The position numbers and the translations under genes are program-made. A stretch of 64,000 nucleotides of DNA. It comes from Madurella fahalii. Taxonomy: Eukaryota > Ascomycota > Sordariomycetes > Sordariales. The stretch lies in assembly GCA_029876055.1 (NCBI GenBank), contig CM056875.1, positions 8,829,001 to 8,893,000 on the forward strand. Reading direction: 5' to 3'. How positions within the stretch are numbered: position 1 is the first letter of the stretch; each line of letters opens with the position of its first letter. The notes under the pieces are model-generated. The model was not told where the DNA came from and made no database searches. It saw only the letters and a list, made by a program, of their open reading frames with translations. Positions 33,030 to 43,320 of the stretch are shown piece after piece.

Positions 33030-33966
33030 CTTGAATTCAACTGCGGCAAACTGTAGGGAACAACAAGGCTTTCGTCTTGATGAAAGAATGGCCCGATGTC
33101 CTGTACTCCAAGGATGGAGCCCCTTTTTAAAAAAACCCGACGTTGCTTTTGTGCTACCCGGCATCGTCCCCCCCCCCCCCCATTCAAAAGATACGCAGGT
33201 GGCAGTGCAGCCCTACGACGACTGCGGCATCCTTGGCACGTTTAGGTACCAGCAAAGCCAGGGTTGTTGTTTGGCTGTGAGAACAGCGGTCTCCATGCCC
33301 CGTCGGTTACGCTCGCGGCGCAGTGCAGAATGGCGCCAATGGCGGAGCTGCTAGTGGTTAAATTGGCTCCCACACGAAGTCTGAAGGATCGTGGTCTGGC
33401 CAATCCTGTTGACCAATGCCTGCACGTACAGGGCAAAAGACTGAGGTCCGAACGTCGCAATTCCGAGCGCAAGGCTCAGCCCAACTAGCGTAGTACTAGA
33501 TGTGGAGTCTCCGGGGGGCTTTGCAGTCAAAGCTTAAATTCAGAGGCTCCTTGATGTAATATGTGTGGGAAACTGAAAAATGAGTATCTATAGATAGATA
33601 TGTAAGGGGGGAGAGCACTCTTTTTGATACAAATACTAACTTGCGTTGACATCTCACTATGATACTCTGATATTGATTATGGAGAGGGTTTACGAGGCTG
33701 GAGATGAACGATCAGGGGGTTGTTGGTGATTGGTTGTTGGTTTGTTGACTTGTTGGTTCAAGTTGTTGGCTGTTGATTGTTGGTTATTGGTTCATGGTTA
33801 ATGTTTGTTGGTTGCTGTGGTTCTCTCTCTCTGCGCGCGCGTGTGTGCCCTTGTGTGTGTGTGTGTCAGGTCTTCCATGCAAAAAAACGGAGTCCCGGAG
33901 GACTGGTACCACTGCCGTCACACTTGGCAAGCAGAACACTACAACATACCTTAGCTAAATTGGGTC
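33030..33966. other. Intergenic region, 940 bases
   Basis: Contains a poly-C run of 11 at about 33170-33180, a TTGTTGGT-rich stretch (about 33718-33812) and a short GT/GC alternating run (about 33830-33866). No gene seen. Confidence 0.6.
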
Positions 33967-34569
33967 TTACGGCCGAGTTGGCACCCCCTTTCTCCACCTT
34001 CTCAGCAGTTCATTGACTTCCTTGCGAAGCTCGGCGGAGTTTGGCTCATCCCGCCCATCAATTCCATCAATTACTTCTATCATTCTCAGTATCACCATCT
34101 CCCAACAGACCAAGCTTCCCTCAAGCCCTTTCAATGTCTTGAGCCTCCTCAGCGTCGCATCAAACCTCTCCTTCGGCCCAAACCAGTCCGCTGCAGGCAT
34201 ATCGGTTATAACCCCCCAGAGGAAAGTAGCAGCCGCGTACCGCCCGCAAATAGCGCTCCCAAACTCCGTCATCTCGGCTGAGATGTTCTCGTCGTTGGGA
34301 ATCACACCTAATTGGTTTAGGGCTTGGGCTACCAGCATCCAGCCCTCGTGGGCATCGGCCAACCGCCGTTTTGCCGCTTCGGTGCGTTTGATGGCGATTT
34401 CTCTAGGAATCAAATCCTCGTCGGCGGTGACAGGACTCGAGTAACCTGTGGTTGAAAGCTCTTGCTCAATGGCATAATATGATGCTGCGGGGGTTGCGTC
34501 CGGGTTAGATGCGGAGTGCACCGTCGAGATGGAAGAGCTGGTGAAATTGGACGAGTCCCGTGGCGACAT
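33967..34569 (-). CDS. Small helical hypothetical protein downstream of the NLR gene
   Basis: Uninterrupted 200-aa frame. The first 50 residues are Ser/Thr/Ala-rich and probably disordered. The rest is predominantly helical by composition, with evenly spaced Leu/Ala/Arg: AAKRRLADAHEGWMLVAQAL, FGSAICGRYAAATFLWGVIT, RLKTLKGLEGSLVCWEMVIL and the basic end ELLRRWRKGVPTRP. No signal peptide and no domain I can name. It lies 464 bases downstream of, and on the same strand as, the NLR gene, so it could be an unrelated gene or a functional partner. Start at 34569 (MSPRDSSNF), the only Met before the helical part. Confidence 0.6.
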   Translation of the reverse strand: MSPRDSSNFTSSSISTVHSASNPDATPAASYYAIEQELSTTGYSSPVTADEDLIPREIAIKRTEAAKRRLADAHEGWMLVAQALNQLGVIPNDENISAEMTEFGSAICGRYAAATFLWGVITDMPAADWFGPKERFDATLRRLKTLKGLEGSLVCWEMVILRMIEVIDGIDGRDEPNSAELRKEVNELLRRWRKGVPTRP

Positions 34570-35033
34570 GGGGTGAGAATCCTCGTTAGGGGTTCCGAAT
34601 TTGGGCTATATGTGCAGTCCGGAGGTCCTGATAGAGGGACTATGTGTGGGAACGGTTAGTAGAGCAAGGGCAGATTAGCCGAGCGTTTGCATACGACTCC
34701 CTAGTCTCAGACGAAGACATGAGAGTCTTAAATGCTCGCCTGATTTTTGTGCTGGACAGACAATGACCTTGTTCACAGCATAAGACAACCACGATCCGGT
34801 TACTTCCGAATTCACTAACTAGCCTAGGCGCATGAAATGACCATTAGACAAAGAAGCATCGCTTGTCAACACAAGAGCGCCCGAGTAGATAATAATTTAT
34901 TTCGGCGGTGATAGTTACATCTAGGAACTGCGTTCAACATTACAGGTAGTGCATGTAGATCGATCTGCCTGCTCCGGTGCACCCTTGGCTCAAGCCATCT
35001 CCGGCTTTTCCTCGCCAGCTAATGGGAAATTCG
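34570..35033. other. Intergenic region, 464 bases
   Basis: Spacer between the NLR stop and the small helical gene; should include the latter's promoter. AT-richer than the genes. No other feature seen. Confidence 0.6.
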
Positions 35034-38000
35034 CTACCAAGGTACGGTAACTGTTCCAGTTGCCTGTTCATTCAGACCTATCTCCGTACCGGTACGCTCC
35101 ATGCCGGTAGTCGTTAGGTTTTCCCTGAAGATCTCGGCCAGCCGACGCTTTGCAATCGTTTGCAGCCGGTTTGCTTTCTCAACTCGGCCTAGAGCTCGTA
35201 AGAAACCCTGGAACAGGTCAACTTCCGAGTTGCGGTAAAATCTCAGGTCACCATCCTCATCAAACTCCTCCCGCTTCCAGGACTCCACATTTCCGAGAAA
35301 TACGCGCTCCATTTCATCATATTTCCCTTGAGTGACTAGCACCCTCGCCAACGCGAATATTGGGAATGTCAAATCAGGAAACCGTGCTGCCCAGACACGC
35401 ATCCCCGCGCGGAGTATACCCTCTGCCTCCTCTGATTTCCCCTGCTGCTCGAGGCATTCTGCGAGGCTCTCGTGAAACGATGCGAATGCCAGAGGTTTGA
35501 AGCTAGGAAGCCTGTCGAAGACTTGTTCGAAAACTGCAACGATTCTGCGTAGCAATGGTTCTACTTCACTGCGACGAGGGTCCGTCCCGATTGATGAAGT
35601 TGCGCGGGCCACTGAGGACATGATCTCGACGAAATTGCTGCCATCTCTATTCGACCAGTCTTCTTGGAGCAGCTGGAGGATAATCCTGCCAGCCTCTTCG
35701 AATCTCCCGACCATCGTCAATGCAGAAGCATGATCTGCCAAACTCCGCAGCGTACCGTCGGCGTGTTCACCCAAGGTAAGTCGCCTCTCCTCAACGGCGG
35801 CCCGTGCGGTTTTCTCGCCTTCTTTATTTTTGTGAAATTCAGTCAGCAGCCGCTTGTGATATGTCCTGGCTCGAAAGGTCGTGTCCCGGTCGTGGTATTT
35901 GATCCTGTCCAAGCGCTGTCTGCTTACGCGCTCAGATTCCTCCAATTGACCTTGCTGCGCAAGAAACGTGGCGAGACCGTTCAAAACACGCAGCGTCCAG
36001 TAATCCTCCTTCCCAAACCATTTGTCTCCGAGGGAGACAAGCCTGAAGAACAGCGTTGTCGCATCTTTAATCCGTCCGTCAAGGCTCCAGGTTACACCTA
36101 TCTTCAGGAGGAGCCAGCCCCAGAGCCTCGCCGTATAACGGTCTTCGGGCTCTGGCTCTTCTTCCGTCAGCGGTTGGACATGGATAGCGAGGTCTCGGCA
36201 TTGTGATTGCGTGCTCAGATTCCACTCGACGGGATGCTCGCTTGCCATGGCCATGAGAAACCGTCGTTTCCATCTGTCTGAACCTCCGGACCGCGAGAGC
36301 CAGTCCTGCGTGCAGTACCGCACCAGTGGGTGGATCCTGAACACGCCCTTCTCTGCAGTGGTGGCTACCAGCGAGTACCCAAGCAACATATCGAGGTCCT
36401 TGTTGTATTCTTCAACGAAGGCGACATCGTCGACTTCAGCGTTTTGTTCTCGGCCGCCTTCGAGCCGCCGTTTAAAGACGTCTGACAAAAAGACTGCCCG
36501 CAACTCCTTGAGCAGAAACTTGGCCATCGAGGATAGCGGAGGTTTTCTCTTCCGTGTCTCCCAACCTTCCCGGAAATACTTTTCCTCGAAACCAGTCCAA
36601 ACCCAAACGGAGAACTCTCGGCTTAGCATTCGATTGGCGAGAGAGCGGGCAGTGATAAGCGGGAGTAAATACGACCCAGACCAAGATATGGCGTCCCCCA
36701 CTGTGGACCGGGGAAGCGATGTCTTGTTAATGAGCTTATAGCCCTTCAACACCCACTCCGGGACGGCCTGAGGGTTGAAGAAACTCATAAAGGATAAGAG
36801 CTCAATGGCTGAGGGTCGTTCCCGCTGGATCTGGTCGAAGGTGACCACCCAGGTACCAAGTGTGGAGTTAGATGCGCCGTGATATCGCCGAGTATCATGG
36901 TAATCCCAGCTCAAGAGGATCCTCTTCCTCTCATCACTGCTTCGAAATATTTCCGCATAATCTCGGACAGACACCCGAGGGGTACGGCAGTTTATATAGG
37001 CTGCTGCTTGGGATATAGCCAATGGCATATAATCCAATAGGCGGACCACCTCCTTTCCCTCTTCGGTTGCACAGGTACAGGTGAGCTTGGCTCGGAGGAG
37101 CTCCAGAGACCCCTCTTCATCCATGGCGGGCACTGTAAATATGTTCTTGGAGCTTCCGGTAAGCTGCTGCGCTGCCTTCACCGCGCGGGACGTAATCAAG
37201 GTAAATCCGCTGTTGGTCTGAGGCAATAATGTTGAGAGATGTGGGCCATCAGACTCAAAGATAGAATCATCATCAAAATTGTCAAGGATGACGGTCCATG
37301 GACCATTCTCTTCGCGGCCAAACCACCCAGAAACGCGGCGGAGAATGCTCTCAACCGAATCTTCTGATCTCCCTAACCCTAGCCTGTCAGAAATGGTCTG
37401 GTACGATTCCTCGAAAGATCGCCTTGTAGTTGCGTTGATCCAGAAAACGTGTGATTTCTGTCGAACTCGATGTGCAAACTGTATGGCAAGCTGAGATTTC
37501 CCAATCCCTCCAAGTCCAACGAGCGCGACGCGGGCTCCTGGCAGATTAGATTTCTCGCTGATCCAAGCCAGAATGCCGGGACGGTCGACAAACTCGGGAT
37601 CAGGAGGAAACGGCATAACCCACTGGCGTTTGGCCATATCTGGGGGGGTTGGCTGCTCCACTGGGATGTGCCGCATGAGCATTGCTTTCGCAACCGAAGC
37701 GGCGGTTGCTGCGGCGTAGTGCTGCCACTTTTTGTTCTTGTGGCTGTCGGCGTAGTCACAGACGCCCTTAACAACAAGACAGGGTACATGCTCCCACATA
37801 CCAGCGGCCTCCATCTCGAAGGCGATGACACCTTCCTTGGCTGCAATCCTGTCTCGGGTTAAGGCGGACTTCATGACCACATCGCCGGAAGCCACGCGGC
37901 CGATGTGGATGATGGGGCCCGATAAAGTTTGGCCTGCATCCGTAACCGGCCGTTGTTCTTTGAGCCGCCTCCTCTCCACCAAGAAACTTTCATCGCATCC

Positions 38001-38717
38001 CAGATCCTCGCACGATGCTTCAATAGCAGCGCTGCAGACTGCATCAGACTGCTTCTCGTGGTTTTTACATTCGCATGTTGGCGAGACCTGGTGTTTATGG
38101 CGGTAATCAGGTTGGAACAGCCTGTCATGGACCGCTCCTGGATATTGGTATTTGGGGCTCCGGCCCTGCACATCTCTCATGAACGCCGTGGTCTTCTCGT
38201 GTAGCCAGTTCCGCCCATATTCGGTCTTAAATATGGCTAATAACCCCTGGATTTCCTTGCTGGGGCTGTTCAGGTTGTCCTGAGGCGTGTCCTTGCGCAA
38301 GAACTCGCCCGGGTACTGCCTTCCAAAGTCGTATTGGACAATGGATTCACTGATGACGACGTCGCCGAGTAGAATCTCCATGTCCCCAGCCCCCGGCATA
38401 CCACCGCAGATGCCGACAAGGAGGACAAGGCGGAGGCTGCGGTAGCTGTGACGGAGATCGGAAGCAACGATAGCTGCACTAGCCTTGCCCATCCTCTTGG
38501 GAGGGCAGACAAGGACAACATTGTGCCTTCCGATCCGGCCGTTAACGTACGTGTTGAGGTCACCGGGTGCTTTCCCGAGACGCCCGCCGTGATCCTCATC
38601 CCAAATTGTGTCCAAAAGAAGAACAGCAGCATCGAACTCGAGAGTCAGAGCACAGACGATTGCGACCTCAAAGCAGTCGCGAGTAGAGGGCGGCTTGGAC
38701 TCGGCCTCAGAGTCCAT
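35034..38717 (-). CDS. Fungal NLR: nucleoside-phosphorylase-like + NB-ARC + TPR-like repeats
   Basis: Single-exon protein of 1227 aa from the Met at 38717 (MDSEAESK); an in-frame start at 38825 would add 36 residues. N-terminal PNP/UDP-phosphorylase-like domain (about 15-350): FEVAIVCALTLEFDAAVLLL, LVGICGGMPG, DVVISESIVQYDFG, GVIAFEMEAAGMWE, VVKGVCDYADSHKNKKW. NB-ARC STAND ATPase follows: FVDRPGILAWI, P-loop VGLGGIGKSQLA (401-408 region), WTVILDNFDDD as Walker B, FTLITSR, then LDYMPLAISQAAAYI (GxP-type motif). The C-terminal 400 residues contain TPR-like helical pairs (LNGLATFLAQQGQLEESERV, FHESLAECLEQQGKSEEAEG). Fungal proteins of this architecture belong to the NOD-like family implicated in heterokaryon incompatibility and non-self recognition. 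The frame is intact, with no stop or shift. Cytosolic signalling ATPase is the inferred role. Confidence 0.93.
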   Translation of the reverse strand: MDSEAESKPPSTRDCFEVAIVCALTLEFDAAVLLLDTIWDEDHGGRLGKAPGDLNTYVNGRIGRHNVVLVCPPKRMGKASAAIVASDLRHSYRSLRLVLLVGICGGMPGAGDMEILLGDVVISESIVQYDFGRQYPGEFLRKDTPQDNLNSPSKEIQGLLAIFKTEYGRNWLHEKTTAFMRDVQGRSPKYQYPGAVHDRLFQPDYRHKHQVSPTCECKNHEKQSDAVCSAAIEASCEDLGCDESFLVERRRLKEQRPVTDAGQTLSGPIIHIGRVASGDVVMKSALTRDRIAAKEGVIAFEMEAAGMWEHVPCLVVKGVCDYADSHKNKKWQHYAAATAASVAKAMLMRHIPVEQPTPPDMAKRQWVMPFPPDPEFVDRPGILAWISEKSNLPGARVALVGLGGIGKSQLAIQFAHRVRQKSHVFWINATTRRSFEESYQTISDRLGLGRSEDSVESILRRVSGWFGREENGPWTVILDNFDDDSIFESDGPHLSTLLPQTNSGFTLITSRAVKAAQQLTGSSKNIFTVPAMDEEGSLELLRAKLTCTCATEEGKEVVRLLDYMPLAISQAAAYINCRTPRVSVRDYAEIFRSSDERKRILLSWDYHDTRRYHGASNSTLGTWVVTFDQIQRERPSAIELLSFMSFFNPQAVPEWVLKGYKLINKTSLPRSTVGDAISWSGSYLLPLITARSLANRMLSREFSVWVWTGFEEKYFREGWETRKRKPPLSSMAKFLLKELRAVFLSDVFKRRLEGGREQNAEVDDVAFVEEYNKDLDMLLGYSLVATTAEKGVFRIHPLVRYCTQDWLSRSGGSDRWKRRFLMAMASEHPVEWNLSTQSQCRDLAIHVQPLTEEEPEPEDRYTARLWGWLLLKIGVTWSLDGRIKDATTLFFRLVSLGDKWFGKEDYWTLRVLNGLATFLAQQGQLEESERVSRQRLDRIKYHDRDTTFRARTYHKRLLTEFHKNKEGEKTARAAVEERRLTLGEHADGTLRSLADHASALTMVGRFEEAGRIILQLLQEDWSNRDGSNFVEIMSSVARATSSIGTDPRRSEVEPLLRRIVAVFEQVFDRLPSFKPLAFASFHESLAECLEQQGKSEEAEGILRAGMRVWAARFPDLTFPIFALARVLVTQGKYDEMERVFLGNVESWKREEFDEDGDLRFYRNSEVDLFQGFLRALGRVEKANRLQTIAKRRLAEIFRENLTTTGMERTGTEIGLNEQATGTVTVPW

Positions 38718-39155
38718 GCTAGAGACATAGTCTGAGCCTTGTCCGTGAGCAGCGAAGACGCAATTGACACAGTCAAGATGATCTCGATGGAGGAAATTGG
38801 GAACTGAAGCTAAACGCCCGCCCACCTTTCAGGCGTCTACGCGCCGTGGCGGGGCCGGCAGAAGCGAACCGCTGACGAATCGCGGCGAAGAACCACCCAC
38901 TGCAACGTCGGTCGTCTGCAAACCCCTGCAGCCTGAACATGGCCGCGAGACCACGGAATGGCAAGGCAAAGCCCGGGACGTTGGAAGTAAAAGCGATACA
39001 AGCTACATTATTTAACCAAAATTCCTGGAAGTCCGCGTTCCTAGAAGGGGACGCACAGATTCCCAACGCCGAAACGCTATGCACCAGCTTGCCCGTCCAC
39101 AACCAATCCACCACCTCAAAACCGACATAGACACGTGGAGAAGTACAGAAATGGA
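38718..39155. other. Intergenic region, 440 bases
   Basis: Promoter region of the NLR gene and 3' flank of the Cys-rich membrane protein. No gene seen. Confidence 0.6.
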
Positions 39156-40325
39156 TTAATCCAGCTCAGCCCTACGGCCCTGAGTTCCAAGCGCGTGCTG
39201 AACAGGGAGCTCATTCGCGTGCGGTGGAGGGTATGGATTAGGGCCAGTCTGAGGGTATTGGTGAGGATAAGTCGGGTTTTGCGGCACGATGTTGTATCCT
39301 GGCTGATGAGCCGGCACCATTTGGTATGGCTGCTGTGGTCGTGATGTGTCGTACGGCTTATCAACAAGCAGTTGTGATTGTGGATACTGTGGTTGCGGGT
39401 GATGACCCGTGAGGACTCCCTGAGGGTTTTGCGTCACATGGGTGTATTGAACGGGCTGGTTGCGGCGCCGGTTACGAATGACATAGAGGACGATGAGAAA
39501 TGCAAACAGCCCTAGAACGGCAACGCCGCCGACAACACCTCCGACTATTGCACCGACGGGAGTAAAACTCCCGGCGTCCTCTGTCGGATTTGTGCTTGTT
39601 GATGTGGGCGTATTTGATAAAGACGGCATGGTCGGAAGTGTCTCAGAATAATTGGGAGGTGTCGCGAGGATCGTGGCAGGACCGCCTATTGTTTGGCATT
39701 GGAAGATGGAGAAGACTTTGTCCGGGGTCGCCGTCGTCGAGAAGAGCAGCGTGAAACAGGACGGTGATTCGGACCAACTGGGATATCGTAAGCACAACTC
39801 CCGCCCCTGGCATCAGTCCACGGCCAAACATACCAGCAGATGGTCCTTGGGCCTCTGCCCGCGCAGGCTCCCCTCTGCGAAGCCGAGAAATCCAAGCAAG
39901 CCGAGAACATGGTCTCGGTGCACGACGAGTAGTCGCCAGTGCAGCAATCCATGTTTCCGGCGCCATCGTGGGTACAATAAGCCGACTGCTTGACGCAAGT
40001 CACTGGTATGGCTATGGAGCTCGGCCACCGACATCAGTATCAGCGGCTCAAGGAGGAGAGCGGGGGTCGTACAAGAGTAGCCAGAGAAGAAGCCGCAGGT
40101 GTCAGTGCCCATGGTATAATCGCGCCTTAGTAGTTCCATCTCGCCGTACCGCGGCTGCGGCGCATCCGTCGGTTTGTGACTCCATCCTAGGCGATTTGGG
40201 TGGTCGGCGGTGCCCGTTTCAGCTGCTGGAGTCCATGGCTTGCTGCTCAACTTTTGCAAGGGCGTGAATGCACTTGCGGGGGCAGCAAGGGCCGAGAGAG
40301 CAACAAACAGCGAAAAGCGATGCAT
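39156..40325 (-). CDS. Cys-rich type I single-pass membrane protein
   Basis: Signal peptide MHRFSLFVALSALAAPASA, a Cys-rich extracellular domain, a Ser/Thr/Pro stalk (PSLSNTPTSTSTNPTED), one membrane helix (VGAIVGGVVGGVAVLGLFAFLIVLYVI) with a basic stop (RNRRR), and a Pro/Gln/Tyr-rich cytoplasmic tail. Exons 40325-40073, 40002-39834, 39777-39156; introns 40072-40003 (GTACGA...CCAG) and 39833-39778 (GTATGT...CCAG); 1044 nt, 347 aa. The extracellular Cys pattern (TDTCGFFSGYS, CVKQSAYCTHDGAGNMDCC, CTETMFSACLD, ACAGRGPRTICCWSE, SCFTLLFSTTATPDKVFSIF, QCQ) occurs in many uncharacterised pezizomycete surface proteins. The topology resembles wall-stress sensors, but there is no WSC domain. Possible role: cell-surface sensing or wall anchoring; not established. 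Confidence 0.8.
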
Positions 40326-41896
40326 CCGGCCAAACGAGTCGAAACTACACAGAGCTGTCTCGGTTGAGACTTTGCATGGCCGTGAGCACGAGAAGATGCC
40401 GAATCGCAGCTACGGGGGTGCGAGAAAGAGCGGAGAAGAGAAAAAGGCAGCTGGGCAACGCGACGCGTTGAGATTAATCATGGCTGTCATCAGCCACTGG
40501 GCACAGAAAGAGGGCTGAGGCGCGCCCAGATGCGGCTTTTCCCAGAACCACCTGCTGCTGGCCATTGGTTGCTATCAAATGAGCGTAGCGGCTGACTCCG
40601 ACGCCACGTTCAGCTGCGGAAAAAGCTGTAAACCCTTTGAGCCAATTCCGTCAATCCATCAGTCGGTCGATCCGGAGTGCCAGGCAGCGAGCGCTGTGGC
40701 ATTGCTGTGCACCGCGAGATTCATCCACTCGAATGCCAGAACATCTACTCCCGATATCTTGAAGACGATCAATTCCACTAATTGCTCCGTCTTCTTGCCA
40801 TCTTTGTCTCATAGTGGGTGATTGAAACAATGCCATTCCTAGGCTGTTCTCCACAGAATGCTGCTCTTTGTGATCGAGTTCGCATTCTGGCACTTGTTTT
40901 GTTGCTCTTGCTAAGTTGCTGCTTAGAAACGGCACGGTGTTCATACATTAGCTACTACTGGCGAAAGCCGGGATCAAGCAACTATGACGGAGAACTTCTC
41001 AGTCACGTTTGTTCTCATGATAGAAAGGAGACTCTCCAAAATGGTCATAAGCGTTTGTTGATGGTAAAGGCTTTATGGATTTCATTATGTCCTTTGTAAG
41101 TATCGGAACGGTCCAATTGACCCATGGAGGCGACGTGAGTATTTCGTGGACAGAAAGGTATGAAAATTTAAACGAACTTCTCTACCCCGACCCAGGAACC
41201 AACGACCATCAACACAGTCCTCCGGTCTCCTTCCTACTCAGCAACCCGCTTAAGGAACACACCGACAACACCTGAAAACCAAGCTCCAACTCTACCCCAC
41301 ACCCCTCTACCCCCACACTCTCTCACAGTCGCATCCCAAAGTAAACTTCGGGCAAGCATCAATGGCTCAATTTCGCTCTCCTATCGCCAGTCGCGGCTTT
41401 GGTCAGGTGCTCCAGAAGCGAGGAGCATATGAGAAACCGTATGTTCCGAAGCCTCCACCGAAGCCTTCCCCAGATCAGGGATCCAACTAGGTAGGACGAG
41501 ACCGCCAGGCCGATTACAGCCGAGGTGACCAGGCTTGATCTCTGGAGTTCTAGAGGTCAGGTATGACTGCAATGTGCTCTTAGGATCAACCTAGGAGCGC
41601 GAGCTTGGAAAACTCGGCTTGGCACCGGTTCTAAGGGTTAGGGAGCCGGGGAGAAATCATAATTTCCTTGACGTACATTAGATTTTATGGGCATGTAGAC
41701 GCAAGTTTCATGCTGCACCTAATTCAGCCTATCTCTTTACCGTAATTATTGGTCGCCGCTTCCCCATTCCAATCAATCTTGACATACCACAACTCCTAGA
41801 TCCCATGTAAAAATAAATGATCTGGTACTCACAGAGGCCAAACAAACCCAAGGGCCGGGAAGCCCTCAACTCTCACAAACATTGTCCCATTACACA
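40326..41896. other. Intergenic region, 1.6 kb
   Basis: Promoter of the Cys-rich membrane protein, then spacer with a candidate 42-codon frame at 41362 (separate entry). No other gene recognised. Confidence 0.5.
41362..41490 (+). CDS. Candidate short protein, 42 aa
   Basis: An ATG in good context (CATCAATGGCT) opens 42 codons beginning MAQFRSPIASRGFGQVLQKR and ending in a Pro/Lys-rich segment (YEKPYVPKPPPKPSP). The basic, Arg-containing N-terminus without acidic residues could be a mitochondrial presequence, and the Pro-rich end is like that of some small organelle proteins, but I do not recognise it. It could be a real short gene, a truncated first exon or chance. Confidence 0.3.
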   Translation: MAQFRSPIASRGFGQVLQKRGAYEKPYVPKPPPKPSPDQGSN

Positions 41897-42548
41897 TCAT
41901 GCCCACCCCGTCCTCTTCGCATACCCCCAGACAAGGTGGCTAGCAACAGCCCCAAACACCATAGCCAAGACACTGGGCGTGCCCTTCATCATCTGCAGCC
42001 ACCACGGGTTGTAGTGCACAGCCTCGACGTTGTTCCCTAGCGGGTCCAGCACGAACGCGGCATAATACCCCTTGGCATATGACCTCTCACCGGGCTCTCC
42101 ATTCGGAATACCCCCCGCTTTGCTAGACATGTACACGATGCCCCAAGAAGTCAGCACTCGACCCTCATCATCCAGGTCTCATAAATAAATAAATAAAATA
42201 AAATAAAAATAAATAAAAAAAAATAACGAAAAGGAGCAGAAAAACTTACACCGCATTCCGATACCACTCATCGACCTGCTTCCGGCTGGCGACGTTGAAC
42301 GCCACATGGGTCCGGCCGCGTGTCTTGAGGTTCTCGTCGGCCGACAGGGCGGGGCTGACAGGCGTAAAATCCTCGCCGCCACAGTGTAGCCAGAAGTCGG
42401 GGCCGATGTAGGTCTGGAAGCCGCAGACGTGGCCCTCTTTTTCCAGGAAGACCGTGTAGCCGAGCGGCTTGAGGGCGGCGAGGTAGAAGTCGCGCATCGC
42501 TTTGTAATTGGAGGGCCCCGTGGGCAGGGAGACGTGGCCGAGGGGCAT
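41897..42548 (-). CDS. Glyoxalase/VOC-fold protein with a hydrophobic C-terminal tail
   Basis: Vicinal-oxygen-chelate fold protein of the glyoxalase/bleomycin-resistance group. Exons 42548-42250 and 42122-41897; a 127-nt intron (42249-42123, GTAAGT...CTAG) holds an A/T-rich (TTTAT)n tract. The 525 nt encode 174 aa. Family marks: GHVSLPTGPSNYKAMRDFYLAAL, GFQTYIGPDFWLH, GRTHVAFNVASRKQVDEWYRNAV joined to KAGGIPNGEPGERSYAKGYYAAFVLDP and LGNNVEAVHYN. Typical relatives end shortly after EAV(F/C)H. Here about 30 more residues follow, including TPSVLAMVFGAVASHLVWGY and a basic end, like a tail anchor. Metal-ligand positions are only partly conserved by eye, and the substrate is unknown. Confidence 0.85.
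42181..42229. repeat. A-rich (AAATA)n low-complexity tract within the VOC intron
   Basis: About 50 bases of A with regularly spaced T inside the intron of the VOC gene; on the coding strand a T-rich stretch upstream of the acceptor. Confidence 0.9.
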
Positions 42549-43320
42549 CTTGAAGCGTATTTAAGGGGTGGCTTACTTGATTCACGGAAGTGAGTTGATT
42601 CAGGTGAAAGGCGTGGGAAGCTGTCCGGACGTGAAGGGAGAATGCATTGGTCGTTGAATTCGGGGTTGACACTAGGTTTAAGAGGATTCCGGAAGCGGGA
42701 GCAGGCCCTGCTCTTTCAACCCACAGCACAGCGTCATGACGGCTGTTGGGGCAACGCCGCTACCCATTTGAAAACGATAACGCCACGATTTCCGGGACCG
42801 GAAACGACCCTGCTACATGTTGTCACTGTGAGTGGTCAGAACAAAGGGTGCACGTGCTGTCGTGTGGAATTGGCGTTCCTCGTTGCAAGGGGTGGAAAGA
42901 GAGCGCGTCTCGACGTGCGGGTCATCATTCTCTCCGCTGCTGCTCGGGGCGAGAGCGTCAGAGTGCGAGGGATGGCGGCTGAGGTTCAATGCCACATTTC
43001 CCGGGTCGCTTTTACTCTGGTCTCCTGCAGCTTTCACGGCCAGGTGTATTGCCGCGCGCTGGAGATGCACTCGCCGGATCTGCCGGAACCCCTCTTGCCA
43101 TCGGCGGATATTCGATCCCGGAAGCAACTGCAAGTAGATATACCCGTCTCACGGGGGACAGCCCCAGCGGTCTCCTATCTCAGCCTCCATCCCTCTTCGA
43201 TCAATTGATTCTTCTGGAGGAGAAACCGAGCCAGAGCCCCTGCCAATTCAGCTAACTACCCCACCACTGCCCCACTGACGCTTGCAAGATACCCCACACG
43301 CCACGATATCTTAGTTCACG
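42549..43320. other. Divergent intergenic region, 770 bases
   Basis: Separates the VOC gene (minus) and the classical SDR (plus), so it is presumably a shared promoter region. Several frames are open here because of GC-rich composition, but none has motifs. Confidence 0.55.
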
